In this document: positions 1-14,000 of the stretch, piece by piece | Position numbering within the stretch: position 1 is the stretch's first letter | Layout of the letters: every line of letters begins with the position of its first letter | DNA from: Pyrrhosoma nymphula | Lineage: Eukaryota; Arthropoda; Insecta; Odonata; Coenagrionidae | DNA length: 64,000 nucleotides | NCBI GenBank assembly: GCA_963573305.1 | Contig: OY754334.1 | Span: 88,285,848 to 88,349,847 of the forward strand | Reading direction: 5' to 3' | Notes under the pieces: model-generated | Database searches by the model: none | Told to the model about the DNA's origin: nothing | What the model saw: the letters and a program-made list of their open reading frames with translations, nothing else | Made by a program: the position numbers and the translations under genes

Positions 1-319
1 AGCTAGTGCAAAATAAGATAGATGAAGCAAAGCAAAAGGGAACAATGAAGGGTAGATGGGAGATTGCAAAAACAGGCATAGTAAGAATTGCAGAGAAAGC
101 ATTACCTAGTATCAGTGGAAACGAGGAAGGTAAAGAATGGTTATGGAAGAAATAATTAGGAAAATGGAGGAGAGAAGGATGTGGAAATACATCAACACCA
201 ATTTACACAAGAGGAAATATAAGTAATTAAATTATAAACTCCGGTGAGTAACGAATCAGGTGAGGGAAAACTGGTGAAAAGACAATACAAGGAAATGGAA
301 AAGCTACAGTATGAGGGGT

Positions 320-715
320 AAGTAGGTGCGCTCTACACTAAAGTGAAAATGCTATCAGGTGGTAAGAGAGGGCAGGAAATACGGAATGAAGATAAATCAT
401 AAGAAAACAAAAGTAATGAGATTCTCTAGGACAAATAAAGCGAGGCTGGTCATAAAAGTAGGAGGACACAATCTGGAGCAAGTAAGGCAGTTTAATTACT
501 TGGGTAGTACGCTAGAAGAAAATGGGCATAATAGCAAAGACATCAGGGGGAGGACAGTGTTAATGAAGGAAGAATTTATGTAGTAATAAAAGGGAGCTGA
601 AGAAGGCGACCTTGGGAAAGGATATAAAGATGAGTATGGTGAAGAGCTTGATACAGAGTGTAGTGTTGTATGAGCAGAAATGTGGACTCTTATGATTGAT
701 TACAGTTAGGACAGT
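320..715 (+). mobile_element. non-LTR retrotransposon (LINE) fragment, end of reverse transcriptase
   Basis: An open stretch at 359-583 reads GRKYGMKINHKKTKVMRFSR and FNYLGSTLEENGHNSKDIRG. This is the common end of the LINE RT palm/thumb region (xKTKVM followed by FxYLGSxxxxxGxxxxxIxxR). Degenerate coding text continues to about 710. A relative of the same family lies on the minus strand at the right edge of the window (63460-64000). Confidence 0.65.
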
Positions 716-1261
716 CACTATCATTCACCAAGAAATGTTATGATATAATTTAGCTCATTTCATTGATGTGATTTATTATCATGTACCAGCTGTATCCACT
801 AAGGAATCATATCACTTTGTTGGTAGGTAATGCACTCTTGCAATAAGTTACTCTTTGGCGTAAGTTCTCATATACTTACAAGTTGATAAACGAAATGATA
901 TCTCTAAAATGGCTAATTAAAGCCTTAATTTGAATTATTATAGATGTGGTCCTGACTACGTAAGGAATGTTGCATTATCTTGATGGCGCTGATTAGTGAC
1001 AGCGCTAATCACCACATTTGCTCGATTTGCTGTAATCACATGAACAGCTCATAATAAATAACATGTATCATTAAATATGTATATGTTGCTATAATAAAAA
1101 AATGCAGTCCGTTAACGTATACGGCTTAGAATACTGAATGAATAACAAATTATGGGTGCAAAAATTGTCAAAATGGGAAATTTTAAAGGGCACGCGCAAA
1201 ATCAGCATGCTTTGAAATTCCTAGCATGCAAATAGTAAAGTGAATTGATTGTAAAGTGGGG

Positions 1262-1650
1262 GTCCACTGTATATATTTTATGTTTTAATGTATGTGCAGA
1301 CTAATATTCTTGAATTTGAAAATAACTCAAATGCACATAATTACTCAACAAGACTGAGGAATAACTTACATATTCCATGTGTAAGGACAAGTAACACTTC
1401 CCTTGGTCCTAGACCTATGGGGATTCACCTTTAGAATAAACTCCCAACAAAGTACAAAGGCACTGAAAAAATTGTCATTTTTGAGTGTAAAATTAAAGAA
1501 ATGCTACCGAAAAAATTGTACTACTCAGTCAACGAATACCTCATAGATAAGGACTTATGATTGTATATTACAGTGTTCAAATGTTCATAATGTGTATAAA
1601 TGATGTGTCCTATATATCATGTATAATGATCCTTGGACAAATAAATAATT
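1262..1650 (+). mobile_element. LINE 3' end (RT C-terminus plus tail)
   Basis: Broken coding text reads CVRTSNTSLGPRPMG, then NKLPTKYKG and LYYSVNEYLIDKDL followed by a stop at 1556-1558. The ending matches the copy at 33640-34640, which has NKLPNWIKN and LFYSVNEYLHD. The tail runs to an A/T-rich ATAAATAATTATTATTA end that abuts the acceptor of kleisin exon a. Confidence 0.6.
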
Positions 1651-1660
1651 ATTATTACAG

Positions 1661-2020
1661 CAACCTCTAGATCAAGCACCAGAACAACCCCCTGATGTAG
1701 CTATAGAGCAACCTCTGGCAGCAGCAACAGAGCAAGCCACAGTAACAGCACAAGATGAGCCCCCAGAAGTAATACTGGAACAAGCCCCAGTCATGGCACA
1801 TTCCTCAGTGACAGCAACAGAAGAACCTCCTCAGATAGCACCAGAGATACCTCCCAAGTTAGCACCAGAAGCCAAACTCCTGCAGCAAGAGACTCAGACG
1901 GCAAAGGCTCCCACAGCAACACAACGTGGAAAGCAGAGTCGTTTGAAAAAAGATAAAGTGACCCATTCTAATTGCAGGAAACCAAGAGATCAAACTCTAA
2001 TGTATCTGAAGACATTGAGG
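1661..2020 (+). CDS. kleisin exon a (first in window): disordered linker
   Basis: The exon is 360 bp, 120 codons, phase 0 at both ends. The acceptor is ATTATTACAG before 1661 and the donor is GTATGT at 2021. It encodes repeated short units rich in E-Q-P-P-A (for example EQPPDVAIEQPLAA and APEIPPKLAPEA) followed by a basic run (GKQSRLKKDK). This suits the unstructured central part of a kleisin where separase and phosphorylation sites usually lie. Only the in-phase join to the next exon and the composition support it; there is no recognisable domain. A LINE 3' tail lies directly before the acceptor. Confidence 0.6.
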
Positions 2021-5000
2021 GTATGTCTTGGTTCTCTTTCATTTTTCAGTTGATGGTTCAAATCCTAATCCTGAATCAGAGTTTTTTAAAATCTCCAATA
2101 CTGAATCGAATCCTGTTTTCAACAAATTATGAATCCCAGTTTCTTTTCATGTCCAATGCATATTTTTTTTAAATCAATGCCTTTCTTTTAAGTTTATGAA
2201 TCCATAAGTAGTTCTAGGTTTTCCCTCAAGGTCAAATATAATTCATTAGTTTTAACAAATATCTGCAGTGCCATTCGATGCAATTTTCTGAGTATGTCAT
2301 GAAGTAGTTACGTCATCGCCATCATCTTACACATTATCCGCCATGGCTATTGCACCTATAGTGTTGACAGCTTGACAGTAGGTAGTGCTGGAGGAAAAAT
2401 AATAGATTGGTGGCAAGAGATAAATAAATAAATAAATTTATTGGCCACAGAGGATATGCATATACATACATATATAGGACCCGTCCAAAAGATTACATAA
2501 AAAACAAAATAAATCACACCCAGCAAATAATACATTATGAAACTACAATATATATATATGATATCTATGCTTCTGGTATAAAATATTGCCATGAAATGAA
2601 GTATTAACTCCAGAGAGTAATTTTGTGTATGATCAGATATCCTAATGCCTACCCAAGATGATAAAGAGAGCCACGGTAGATGGGAAGGAGAATGTATTAG
2701 TGATGTTATGGAATTTTTTTGAATCCCGGACTCTGATAAGATGCTGGTTAGACTTCAAGAAAGATTTACCATCAGCACAGTTGGTATATTGCAGAGAGGA
2801 GAAGGGCATTTACAAATACTCAGGACTCAGACAGAAAGGTATGAAACGGGACCCATGAAGCTAGCAGCGAACATGGTATTACTAAATACCATGGCAGCGA
2901 GTCTTAACCGACTTAACTAGTTGTCAGTGTGCGTGGTGTATCAGGAAGCATAGAAGCGGGTGATTCCCAATTTCCTGATGACAAGTCAACATGCTTTCAT
3001 TTAATCTCATTATTGAGTTCAATATTCAGTATATTCTATATAATTTTGCTCAGAGTTATTTTCACCAATGGCATGTAAAAATATGTGTATCATATCGATC
3101 AGCATATTTACGGAAATTCACGGAACCAGTGTCACCCGTTGGCAATCAGGAAATCCAAGTATTTTGGGGTGGTTATGCAATATGTGTCCATTGCATTTGG
3201 CCATATGGAATGCATTAATATCGCAAAGTGGAAGGACCAAATTTATAATTTATTATATATATAGGTGATAGGTCCTAATACAAAACTTAAGACTGTAAAT
3301 ACATATAAAGCATGTCTCAGGAAATATTATCCATGATTTATCAGTAGTAGACATAGACAGTAGAGAGACAGTCGATATGCAGAGATATTTACCTGAAAAA
3401 GTCACCTCATTTAGTGACTTGAGTATAAATCGAAGGTATGTAGGTTTTCATTGACCAAAAAAGGAAGAAATTTCTCGACTTATCGTCGATTATATATGTA
3501 AGGTAATTCTTAAATTAAGATTCTAAGTGAACGAGAGTAACTTATTAATTTTTGCGTAACAGGTTCACTGCCCACAATACATCTGGCGTAGTTATGAATG
3601 TCTATTTTGCCCAGTGCGTTCACTCTCCTTCGTTATGCTATCTCCTGTAGAGCAGGGCACACAGCTACACTTTTTCTGTTGAAGGGGCAGAGAGGAGGGA
3701 TATATCTAATGAGGCAAGTGTTTTGTTTAGAAAAAGTATTTTATTATATATTTAATAATTGAAAAAACTTTTACAAATATAATGATGAGGCATCTGAGAT
3801 AGTAAAAAATCAAATTCAGGGACAGTGAATGTGTTAAGAAAAGGAGCATTCTTTCCCTGTCAGGATATAATCTGATTCTTTTTTTATCAGCCAAAAGGCT
3901 GTGTTTAGAAATACCATTGCTGGAACAGTGCAAAGGTGTTTTCTAACAACGCTTTTCAAAACCTCTCAGTGCATCTTATTGGGTTAATTTTCAGGCTTCC
4001 TGGGATGAAATAAAAAAATGTTATACATACTTCCACCCTGTGATGGTGGCTTTAAAACCCCTGCCATGGAATGTAGTATTGCCACAAATGATTTATTTCT
4101 GGAATTTATCAATTGGTATTGTTCTCTGTAAAGTAATACCTAATTTCACTACTGAGCAACTCCATGCAAAGTTAGCCAAATGACCTTTCGCTAATGGCTC
4201 AACCAGCTTTGATCGTCATGATTTTTGGCGCATGAGAAAATCATGATACAATTGTTATCATCATGATAAATCATGATTTAAATACACATTTTGCAAAATA
4301 TAAGCTTTAAATACTCATAAATGCAGATGAAAGGGTGATTTGAATATCTTAACTTAGGCTAAATGGCTCAACACAGCTCCAATACTGTTCAAACTGTGAC
4401 TCTGATAAATGTGGATCTGAAAGTTGAATTTCAAATGTATGTAATTACCTTTTCGTGATTAGGGGACAACAACCTAACTTTGACCAATTTCAATCAGTTA
4501 ATTTTTGGCTGAGTAAATATTTATTTCTAACTCTTAGCTCAGTATAATTTTACCCATTTTTTTATTTGATCCATGTTTAGATCCTAATATGTAACTCCTT
4601 TAACCCTTTTAATGCGAAGGGAAAAATTGTTGAACTCTCCTGGTGATGAATTTCAGTTTTTGACGTGTACTAATTTAGCATGATGAAAAAAAGATGTATG
4701 TATCTGACAAAACATTTTTATTTTTTAAGTATATTTATGGTATTTATTACGGTTGAAACTCTTGACATTCCTGAATGCCATGAGCCACCAGCAAGACTGT
4801 GTTACGTGGGTTGCCTGCATTGCATCAAATTCCCAATACTTGATTTTACATGATTTTATGGGATTCCTTACATATCCTGCTGTTAAATTCATAATTTCAA
4901 GTGTTTAACTAATTTTAAAAATTCTCCTTTTACCTTGCACTCGTTTTAATCACTTTACAGCAAAGAATTATGCCTATTTGATTGTATAAAATTGAAATTC

Positions 5001-8000
5001 TGTTTGTTTGAGCACTATACACTTACAAACCCCTTGGCAGATCGAGCAACATTTATTACACGTTCCTAATTACCTTAAAGGCATAATAGGATGTATATAG
5101 AAGGCCACCAGGCCCCTCAGACCTCAAAGTGAGCCCTTTGGAGGTCATAGATTATTGCTATACTCAAATTTTTTACAATGTTGAAAATATGTATGCAAAA
5201 CCTTTGAAGCCATACCAAGGTCCTAGAGCTCACAATCAGTAGTAAGAGTTGAGCCCTAATAGGCTCTTCTGCATCCTTTTTTGTCTACGCCATAATATTC
5301 GGGAAAATGCCTCAACGAGCCTTAATTTCTGGAGGGTGGGATGGATAAGGAGCAGGAGGTTGAATTGAATCTAAATGAGCAGGTTGTATCAAGGATTTTG
5401 TAATAGAGAAGCAGTTGTTATAAGGAGAGTTATGATGATAAAAGTACTATTTTAGCGATAAGAGGTGAAAGATATGGATGCTTAATTTTTTGCACCACTT
5501 GTCTTTCTTTCAATTGGGAACAAGACATCGTTTGATCAAAATTAACAATGCTCCCCTTGAGATTAATTGTATTTAGCTACGGCTTTCTGGTTTGGCAATA
5601 TTTCCACCTCCTCTAGATTGGGAGATGTCAAACTCTTAAATTGTTCAGTCCTCCTTTAGGATCTTGCTGGAAAACTACTTGAGATAGTAGGTCAAAACTA
5701 CTCGATACTTGTCATGTGCGACCAGCGGCATTTTAGGATTGGTACCAGAAACATAATACCAGCAAAATGAAATGGCCTGAAGAAGGGAACTTCTGGAGAG
5801 GCGGCTACCAGATTATCTACCCTTAATCTACAAATGAAAATGCAGGTAGATATGGAACAAATACTTAGGAAATGTAGCAGAATGTAAGTGAAAAGCTGTC
5901 CTCAATGCAATGAAAGGATAATTATCCTTAAATTAGAAAGAAAACCTTAAGGACTAAGTTGCAGTGCAGGTGTACATACCCACATGAGATTATGAAGATA
6001 ATGTAGTAGAAGACATGTACAGAGGAAACAAGAAGTGATAAGGAATATGAAAGGAGATGAAAACTTGATCATTCTTGGAGACTGGAGTGCAGTTGTAGGA
6101 AAAAGCAGAGAAGGTAAGATACAGGGAAAGTATGGTTTGGTAAAACGGAATGATAGGAAAGGGACTTCTTGAGTTTTGTGTACTAAACGGCCTTCAGGTC
6201 ACAAACATTTTTTGGCTACCACCCGCAAAGAAGGCACAAGGCAATTGTGCCAGTGGACGGAAGAAGATTTCAAATTGGTTATATATTTGTGAAACAGTAA
6301 TTTATAAATCAAGTATAAGACTACAGGAACTACCATAGTGCAGATATTGATAGTGATCACAATTTGGTCATGATAAAGTGTCACCTTAAGTTTAAAGAAT
6401 TAAAAGGTTAATGAAGAACACCTAGCTGGTGGAAATACTGAAGAAAACAAAACTCAGATTGGCCGATTAAAGTTCTCTAGACAAATCCGAAGAGGATACG
6501 AATAATACAGGACCAACCAAGAGATGGCAAAAGATGAAATAAGGAATTCTTAAAGCAGCCGAAGAAAAAGCAGGAAGGAGAAAAATAGAGAATGGGAATC
6601 CATGAATTACAAGAGGAGGCAGTGAAAATAGGTTATAACTTCGGGGGGGCCAAGACTGGCTAGCTAGCGGCGACCGGCAGTAATTCAGGTATCCTGCACT
6701 CATGCACCTCTCGCCACAGCCTTATTTCAGGGGGGGGATAAGATATGATAGTACAAAAACTATAAATCAGGAGAGCAGATGCTTAAAATATGTATTTGTG
6801 TTGTTTTTTATTGGTTAACATGTCCATTTGCACATTTGCTATTTTTCTTGAATTGAAATAAGCCTCAGGAGAAAGTTGTCCTTGTCTTCCTAGCTATCTG
6901 CTTTCTTTAAAGAATACTATTCCCAGTAATTAATAAAAGTGATATGTAGGTACATACATATTAAGTAAGTATAAGTACAGCTGGCAAAGTGCTATGATAG
7001 CTTCTATAGAGATAGAGAAGAAGGCTGCTAAGTTTGTTATAGCATTAATGCGGAACTTGATCATTAAATTCATGATAACAGCTGTAATGTATAGCAGAGT
7101 AAATTTGATCAGTGCTTTTCTAGTTGGTATGATTATTTCATCCACTAAGTAAAAAATGTCTGCATTAGGTATGTCTCTTTGAATCTAAAAATTTAAATCA
7201 AATAACTAGGATAATTGTGGGAAGGCATGGTAGCTTAACCATTAGAGAACATTTTCTGTTATCCCTCTTTAATTTTTTCTTTGTTAATTTTTTCTCCTCT
7301 TTCTCATAGGAAGTTAGATGGGAAAAGCAAGGATACAAGAAGGACCAAACAGATCTACCTGTTTCTCATGTTCTGAGAGTATTTCCAGTTCCAGATGAAC
7401 CTGCTCTAGAAGTACCAAAACTTCACAGAAAACTGTTTCCATTTATACAGGTAAAAATTTCAGTTAAAATCTCAAAGTTATTTTATTAATGTAAAAAAGG
7501 CATGTAAAGTGCAAACATTTAATTATTGTAAACACGTACAGTAGACCCTTGTCAGCCCCCTGCATCTTCCCTTGCAACTGTGGCCTTATAATGTCCATTT
7601 AGTTCAACCAGGGGACGTCAAGAGATTATAAATGCAATGACTTCTTCACCATGTTGTGAGCAAGGAAATGACAAATAGTTTTTTGTGGAGGATACCTATA
7701 ATTGATTGTAGGTTAAAAAACATTGGCTTTCATGCAATATAAAACAAATGTTCACGTAACAGAGAAAACAAAAATAATTTAAATTAGGGTGATGTATGAT
7801 TTTATGCTTTCCTGGAGAATGATGCTGATGAGTTGTTCTCGGGTTTCCCACCGGGTTAGGCTCTCCATGATTGCTGACGTTTCGGCAGAAGACTTTCCTG
7901 CCATTTTCAAGGCTGTGGATGAAAGTCTCCTGCCAAAATGTCGGAAATCATGGAAAGCCTAACCCGGTGGGAAACCCGAGAACAACTCATCAAATTAGGG

Positions 8001-11000
8001 TGCAAAAGAGAGCCATGAGTTTTTAAGCATCAATACAGATGAAGGCAAGTAAAGTTGTAAGAGTAGATAACAGTTGTCATCCCTACCTCAAAAATAAAAA
8101 AAGGGTCGGTATGCAAAGACTATAGAGCAATTAGTTTAATTTCACACATGGAAAAAATTGCACAAAGAATCAATAATAAAAGATTGGAGAATAGAGCCAA
8201 ATTCTATGAAGGTTATGAGCAGTTAGGAAGGATGGGGAAGACAACAGGATGAAATTGCAGTAACAGAACACCTAAAGACAGGAACCTAGACCATAACTAG
8301 AATGTTTTTGATTGCTTCGTTTACTTAAAAAAATAGCAACTGACCAAAATTGGGAAAAACTAACGAAGATACTCATGAAAAAAGTATCTAGGAAGTGGAC
8401 CAAACATATTTAAATTAAGCAACAATGTGATTAAAGGTGCAAGCTTATCACAGTATAAATGACAAACCACTCTAAAAACATACCTGACACCGTAAATCAA
8501 CCAAATAACTGCATGGAGCTACGAAAAGACCCAGACGAGAGGTAAGTGGTGCCTGATGGTAAGCATATGAACTTAACGCACAGTAAGTGGCACATGATTT
8601 TCTGGCTTAGGAAGATGCAGGGGGCTGACCCTCCTTAATCTGGGTGATCCGTCTTACCAGCAGCCACTCGGTTGATATTCACATCCCAAAACACACTAAC
8701 CCTCACTTCAATAAATCTTTCATGGTGACAGCTGCCAGATTGTGAAATTGGCTGCTATCTGAAATATGAAATGTACGATCAATTCTAGTGTTTAAATCCA
8801 AGGATTATAAGTTGTTTATGAATGATCATGGGCTGTTTTCTATGTGCATAATTGGTTATACAGTGCTAGTAAATTCAGTGAAGTGATACAATAGTTTTTT
8901 TTATCATGTTGTAAAATACTTGGAAAATGACAGTTTTGTATAACCCATTCAGTGCTGCTGTCGACAATGGGTCAACAGAGGCTACCGAGCACCGGTGGCC
9001 GGCATCGACGCATAGTCGACACGTGTGCCGCTCGGATATACGAGTCCTCTTGCGAGCCGGCTTTCTGTGTATCTTTAGGCCAAGCTGACGGCTCCTTGGT
9101 TTAGACGTACGTCTTTGTTACAGGATTTAGAATTACTATCATGGGTGAGGCCATGGCCGAAAAAATATTTGGTACTGGACGAAAAAACGTAACGGCCCTA
9201 TTTTTCACATGCATGCCATAATTAATTTTCAAGCATTTACATCAAACATTAAATATGGGTTTTAGTGCCACTTTTTTCTGACCATAGAGATGCCTCTAAA
9301 ATTTTTAAGCTTTTTCCAATTATTTTTCCTTGTGTGGTGCCCTGGTATCTCCGGCACTCGGTGCATTTACCCATCCCACCAACAATTAGCAGCAACCCCC
9401 GTCAATGCTCATGCCACCCGACAAAAAATGTGCCATTATGCAGGGTCTCTCTAAACTTTCAAGAGACAGCAACTCCTCAGTTTGCTTGCAACGAGTGCGC
9501 ACAAAGGTTGGTTATATATTTGGTGAGTTTCCTAGTTTGCGAATGCAGCTACCTCCCTTGCAGGCTCCTTATTCTACAGGAGTACATATTTATGATTTCT
9601 CTTTTGGAAGAGTTTTACCAGAGTGCTGAAAGTGGCAGAGGGTAAGGTTTATATTCATCTAAACACTTACGTAACTATAAATATTCTATCACTAAACATT
9701 TAATTTTATTTATGCATGGTTGTAATATGACGTAAAAATAAATAATCAAAGATAAATAAAATAAATAATTTTTAAATATATATTACTAGTGAATGAGCTT
9801 ACATAATTTTCGACAAATAATAGAATTTCTTGGAATAATTTAGGAAATGGTAGAAGCGCAACCTGGGTCCTCAGGACTTCAATCACGCAAGAGGAAAGTG
9901 GAACGATTTTCCGGGGATAATCCCTCAGAAGAATTTTCGTCGACTGATGTGGGGGATTCCAGCTTGAGCGAACCCGATTTAGGAGAAGGTTATACTGCAG
10001 ATGAAGAGGAGGAACCAGAGGAAATCGTTCCCATAGTGGCCAAAAAGTCTGCGTCCTCTCAGAGGGAGAAGAAATCAGGCCCAGTACCAGGAGAGGTCAA
10101 GGGAGAATGGATGGAGCATCCAAATGAGAATTTGCGATTTGGTTTCCCTGGTGAAGCATGTTTAAAAGAGAGTGACTTTGGCACTGAGCCAATAGACTAT
10201 TTCAATTTGCTGGCGAATAGGAAATTTTATGAATTGATTTTTAAAAACTACAAATCTATACGGTGAGAGAATTTTTATGGGCAGGCAGTTGAAATCAATT
10301 GCAGAAGCTGAATTTAAGATTTTTATTGGACTGCTGTTCCATACAGGAACAATAAGAATGAGTAGACTGCAAGATTATTGGAAAACGGACGAACTGTTTC
10401 AACTCCCTTGTTTTACCAGTCTCAAGAGCAGAAATAGGTTTCTTTCCATTTTTTGCTCACTCCATTTCTCAGAGAATGGAAACGCAGCCGAGCCACTGGT
10501 TTGGCCTTAAAAAATTAAGGTCTCTCATCAACCATTTGTATAAGACAATGGATTCCATTTGTTATCCAAATAGGGAACTATCCTTGGATGAATCGATGGT
10601 TTTGTGGAGGGGTAGATTACTGTTACGGCAGTACATAAAGGGAAAGAGACATAAATATGGCATAAATTGTACTTGTTGACAGAACCTAGTGGCCTTGTAC
10701 ATCAATGCATTGTATATTCTGGAAAGGGAACTCTTACAGAAGTTGGCAATGACCATTATCAAAGTGTGGTAATGAAGCTGATGGAGGGTAAATTGGGAGT
10801 TGGGCACAGCATATTCATAGATAACTACTACAACAGCATTAAACTTGCGCTAAACTTGTTAAAAGAACGTACCTACTGTACAGGCACCCTCTGACGAAAC
10901 CAGGAAAAAAATCCTTCTGCCGTAATTACTAAAAACTGAAAAAAATATGAGGTTGTTTCTAGATACAGTGGAAATGGTGTTTGTGTCACAAAATGGAAAG

Positions 11001-14000
11001 ACAAGAGAGAAGTACTTTTCATTTCGAGTGAGTTCAAGTGTGAAATGGTGGAAGTAACAAACAGGAGAGGATTTAAAAAAAGATTACCCCTACCCGTGTC
11101 GAAGTACAATGAATTTATGGCAAGGGTCGACATGCAAGATCAATTGCTCTCGTATTACCCCTGCGAAAGAAAAACCCTGAGATGGTATAAAAAAGTGGGG
11201 ATTCATATTTTTCAGATTACGTTGACGAATTCATTTATCTTGTATGAAAAATATTGTACAAAAATTAGTCTTTACGATTTTAGGTTTAAAGTAATTAGAT
11301 CTCTTCTGAGTTCTAGAAATCTCCCTATGCAAGCACCTAAAAAAACTGCAAAAATTGTGCATTTGTCATGTAAGGTTCCAAAAAATAACAAACAGAGATT
11401 TTTACACCGTAGATGTAGGATGTGTGCTGACGAAGGGAGAAGAATGGAATCATTGTACTTTTGTAAGGAGTGTGATGGAGAGTCAGGGCTTTGTGTGGAA
11501 GTATGTTTTCGAAAGTTTCACGTAAAATAATAAATTCTGCTAAAATTATTTAAAAACTTCACTGTTTGTGTCAATTATTTGTATGAGTGTGAATGTGTAT
11601 GTGAATGAAATATGCGTGAAGTTGGAGCTTACTGGACATAACTTCGAAATTTCTGGATTTTCCATCATAGAAAAATTTCCTTCATAAAAAGATGAGTGCA
11701 CGTGCTTTTTGCCACCTCATCGTAAAAATGCCTTCACCACTTATCCTTATTCGAAATCAGCCACTACCTTGTTTGGGTTGCACACTCATCCGGAAACAGT
11801 TGTCCTCGGTGGTAGGTCTTTGTTATGGAATTAGATGGTCGTACCACAGGGTCGGGCCGGGTCCTTTGAAAGCCAAGGGTTTTCCTGGTGTGAAAATGGT
11901 CGGTTTGAAGCCACTTCCTACAACCTTGGGGATTCTTACCCTGAGAGGTGGGGGTTATTTGAGAAAATAGAAGGTCTCATGTCTATGTACTGCTCCTTTG
12001 AAAGCTCGTGGCCCCTAAATGCACGGAACGGTGGCAAGTGGAGGGGAGGGTAAGTTTGGGGGAGGAACGTAGGAGGGGAAGGCAAACCTCTCCCTTACCG
12101 ATGAGGAATGGTGACTTCCTCCAAAACCCCTGGCGGGAGCCTTTGCGGAAATAGACTCGTACAGGTCAAAAAAGGGTTTCTTCGCACGGGCCACAAAAAA
12201 GCAAGCTTCTGCATTCCGCATAGGAATGATGCTGTACAGCGAGATATTTTGTTTAAAGAAGTGAAAATCTAGCTGGCTTGGGGAAATTTATTAGTTTGAT
12301 GATTAATAAGAAAAAAAAATTTTTTGAGGAAACAAAGCAGACGTACATAGTTTTTCAATTATTTCCGCAAAAATGCCAATATATGTAACACTGGAATACA
12401 TTATACTAAGGCGTATACTTACATTCTCGAGTAATTGGGCTGTTATCTTTCAACTAAAATATGGCATTGATATAAAAAGCCGAATTCAACCTGATATTTC
12501 ACTTTAAAACAAAAGTAATTAATCCGATCATTCAAAAGCGAAACTAAGGACCCAATGTCGACATTCTGTCGATGCAAATTAATTAACGCTATAATGTTGT
12601 TATTTATATCATAAAAATTTTAAAACATAGCAAAAGGTAATATTAAATAAGTTCTTCACAAGATTTCATTACATTTGGCCTTACAGGTTGGTACATAATG
12701 ACTTTAGTGGAGCTGAATGTGTTAACACTAATAATTACTAACTTCAGTTACAGTGCCACATGATGTAATTACTAGCTGGAGTCAAAATAAATATCACTGT
12801 ATTGCAATTTAATATTTAAAAATATTTATTATCACTTTTATCTTATAATGCTCGATCGGACTTGTTCAAATATATATAAGGTACTATAAATTAATGAAAT
12901 GATTCAAACTGAACTTAACCTCCAAACAATTGTAAAAATGCAATGGAAATGTAAATTTTTTTGTCTTTCCTTTCCTTTTATTTATTTCTTTTGTAATAAA
13001 TATTTTTTCTGTCATGACAAATTTTTTTTTGCTATTTTAATAATATCTCATGCGACAGAAAGACCTATGATGATTAAAAATTTTGTTAACTGCATCGTCA
13101 TGTAGATTAAGAGACCTGAGATGGAAGGGAGAAGATCTTTGATGAGGAGATCCCTATCAGAAACACATAATAACTCCATTGGTGTTTCCATTGGTTCTCC
13201 GACCCCTGTAGCAGAAAGAAAAAGTCAGCGTGGTGTTTCTCCGAAGAGTCCTACCTTTCAGTAAGTTTTATCTCATATTTCTGCATGAGGCTTTTGTAGA
13301 GCTGACTTACTTTGGATTGGACATCATCACCACAATGATGAAAAAATGCAGTGGAACCCAGAATTCCTCCAACCTGAAATTTTCTCTCAAAGGTTGAATA
13401 ATTTCAGTGCATATTTCATTGTGAAAATTTGGTACCTAAGATTAAGGCTTTATGGCAAGGGCCAAATGGCCCATGTTTTTTTCTCTGAAGCAGCTTTGTG
13501 GTCCTCCCAATCTTAAGCCATACAACATAGTAGTCAGCATTATCTTTCAGGCCCTAAGAATAGGGTTTTTAAGTAAACATATTCATTTTGAAAGCAATGA
13601 TGCAACCAAATGCATTGACGGAAGGCTGAAAAAACTGCTTCAACACTCCTTGTTGGGATAGTACCTCCGAAATCAGAACACACAAGAGAGAATTTGGCAT
13701 CAATAAGAGATGAAATTTAATGATGAAAAAAGAGATGAAAGTAAACTTCAATTTAAAAAAAAACAAGATTTCTCCAAAACACCATTGCCATTCATTTAAA
13801 TTGCATAGATGTTCATATTATGCAAAAAGTAACTGTTTTGGCAAACACCATGTAATTTTGTGAATGAACTAAAATTTTGCATCACCTCACTTGTTGCCAA
13901 AACTTCTCGCTTTTAACGATATTGAATATACTTCTATCATTTCAGGGTGATGGAGGTACCTGAAAACTTAGCCACAATTTCAGGTAAGATATTGATGAGG

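Noticed and set aside
1958..1977. A possible 20-nt GT-AG micro-intron in kleisin exon a
   Set aside because: It arose from assuming the donor followed GAG; the donor is GTATGT at 2021 and the first frame then joins the next exon in phase with no internal intron.
5700..8480. One continuous LINE from endonuclease to RT
   Set aside because: A host exon with good splice sites (7310-7450) lies between the two relics, so they are listed as separate fragments.
9265..9645. A 126-codon frame upstream of the piggyBac transposase
   Set aside because: No recognisable domain and no link to the transposase start at 9847; likely the element's 5' non-coding region.
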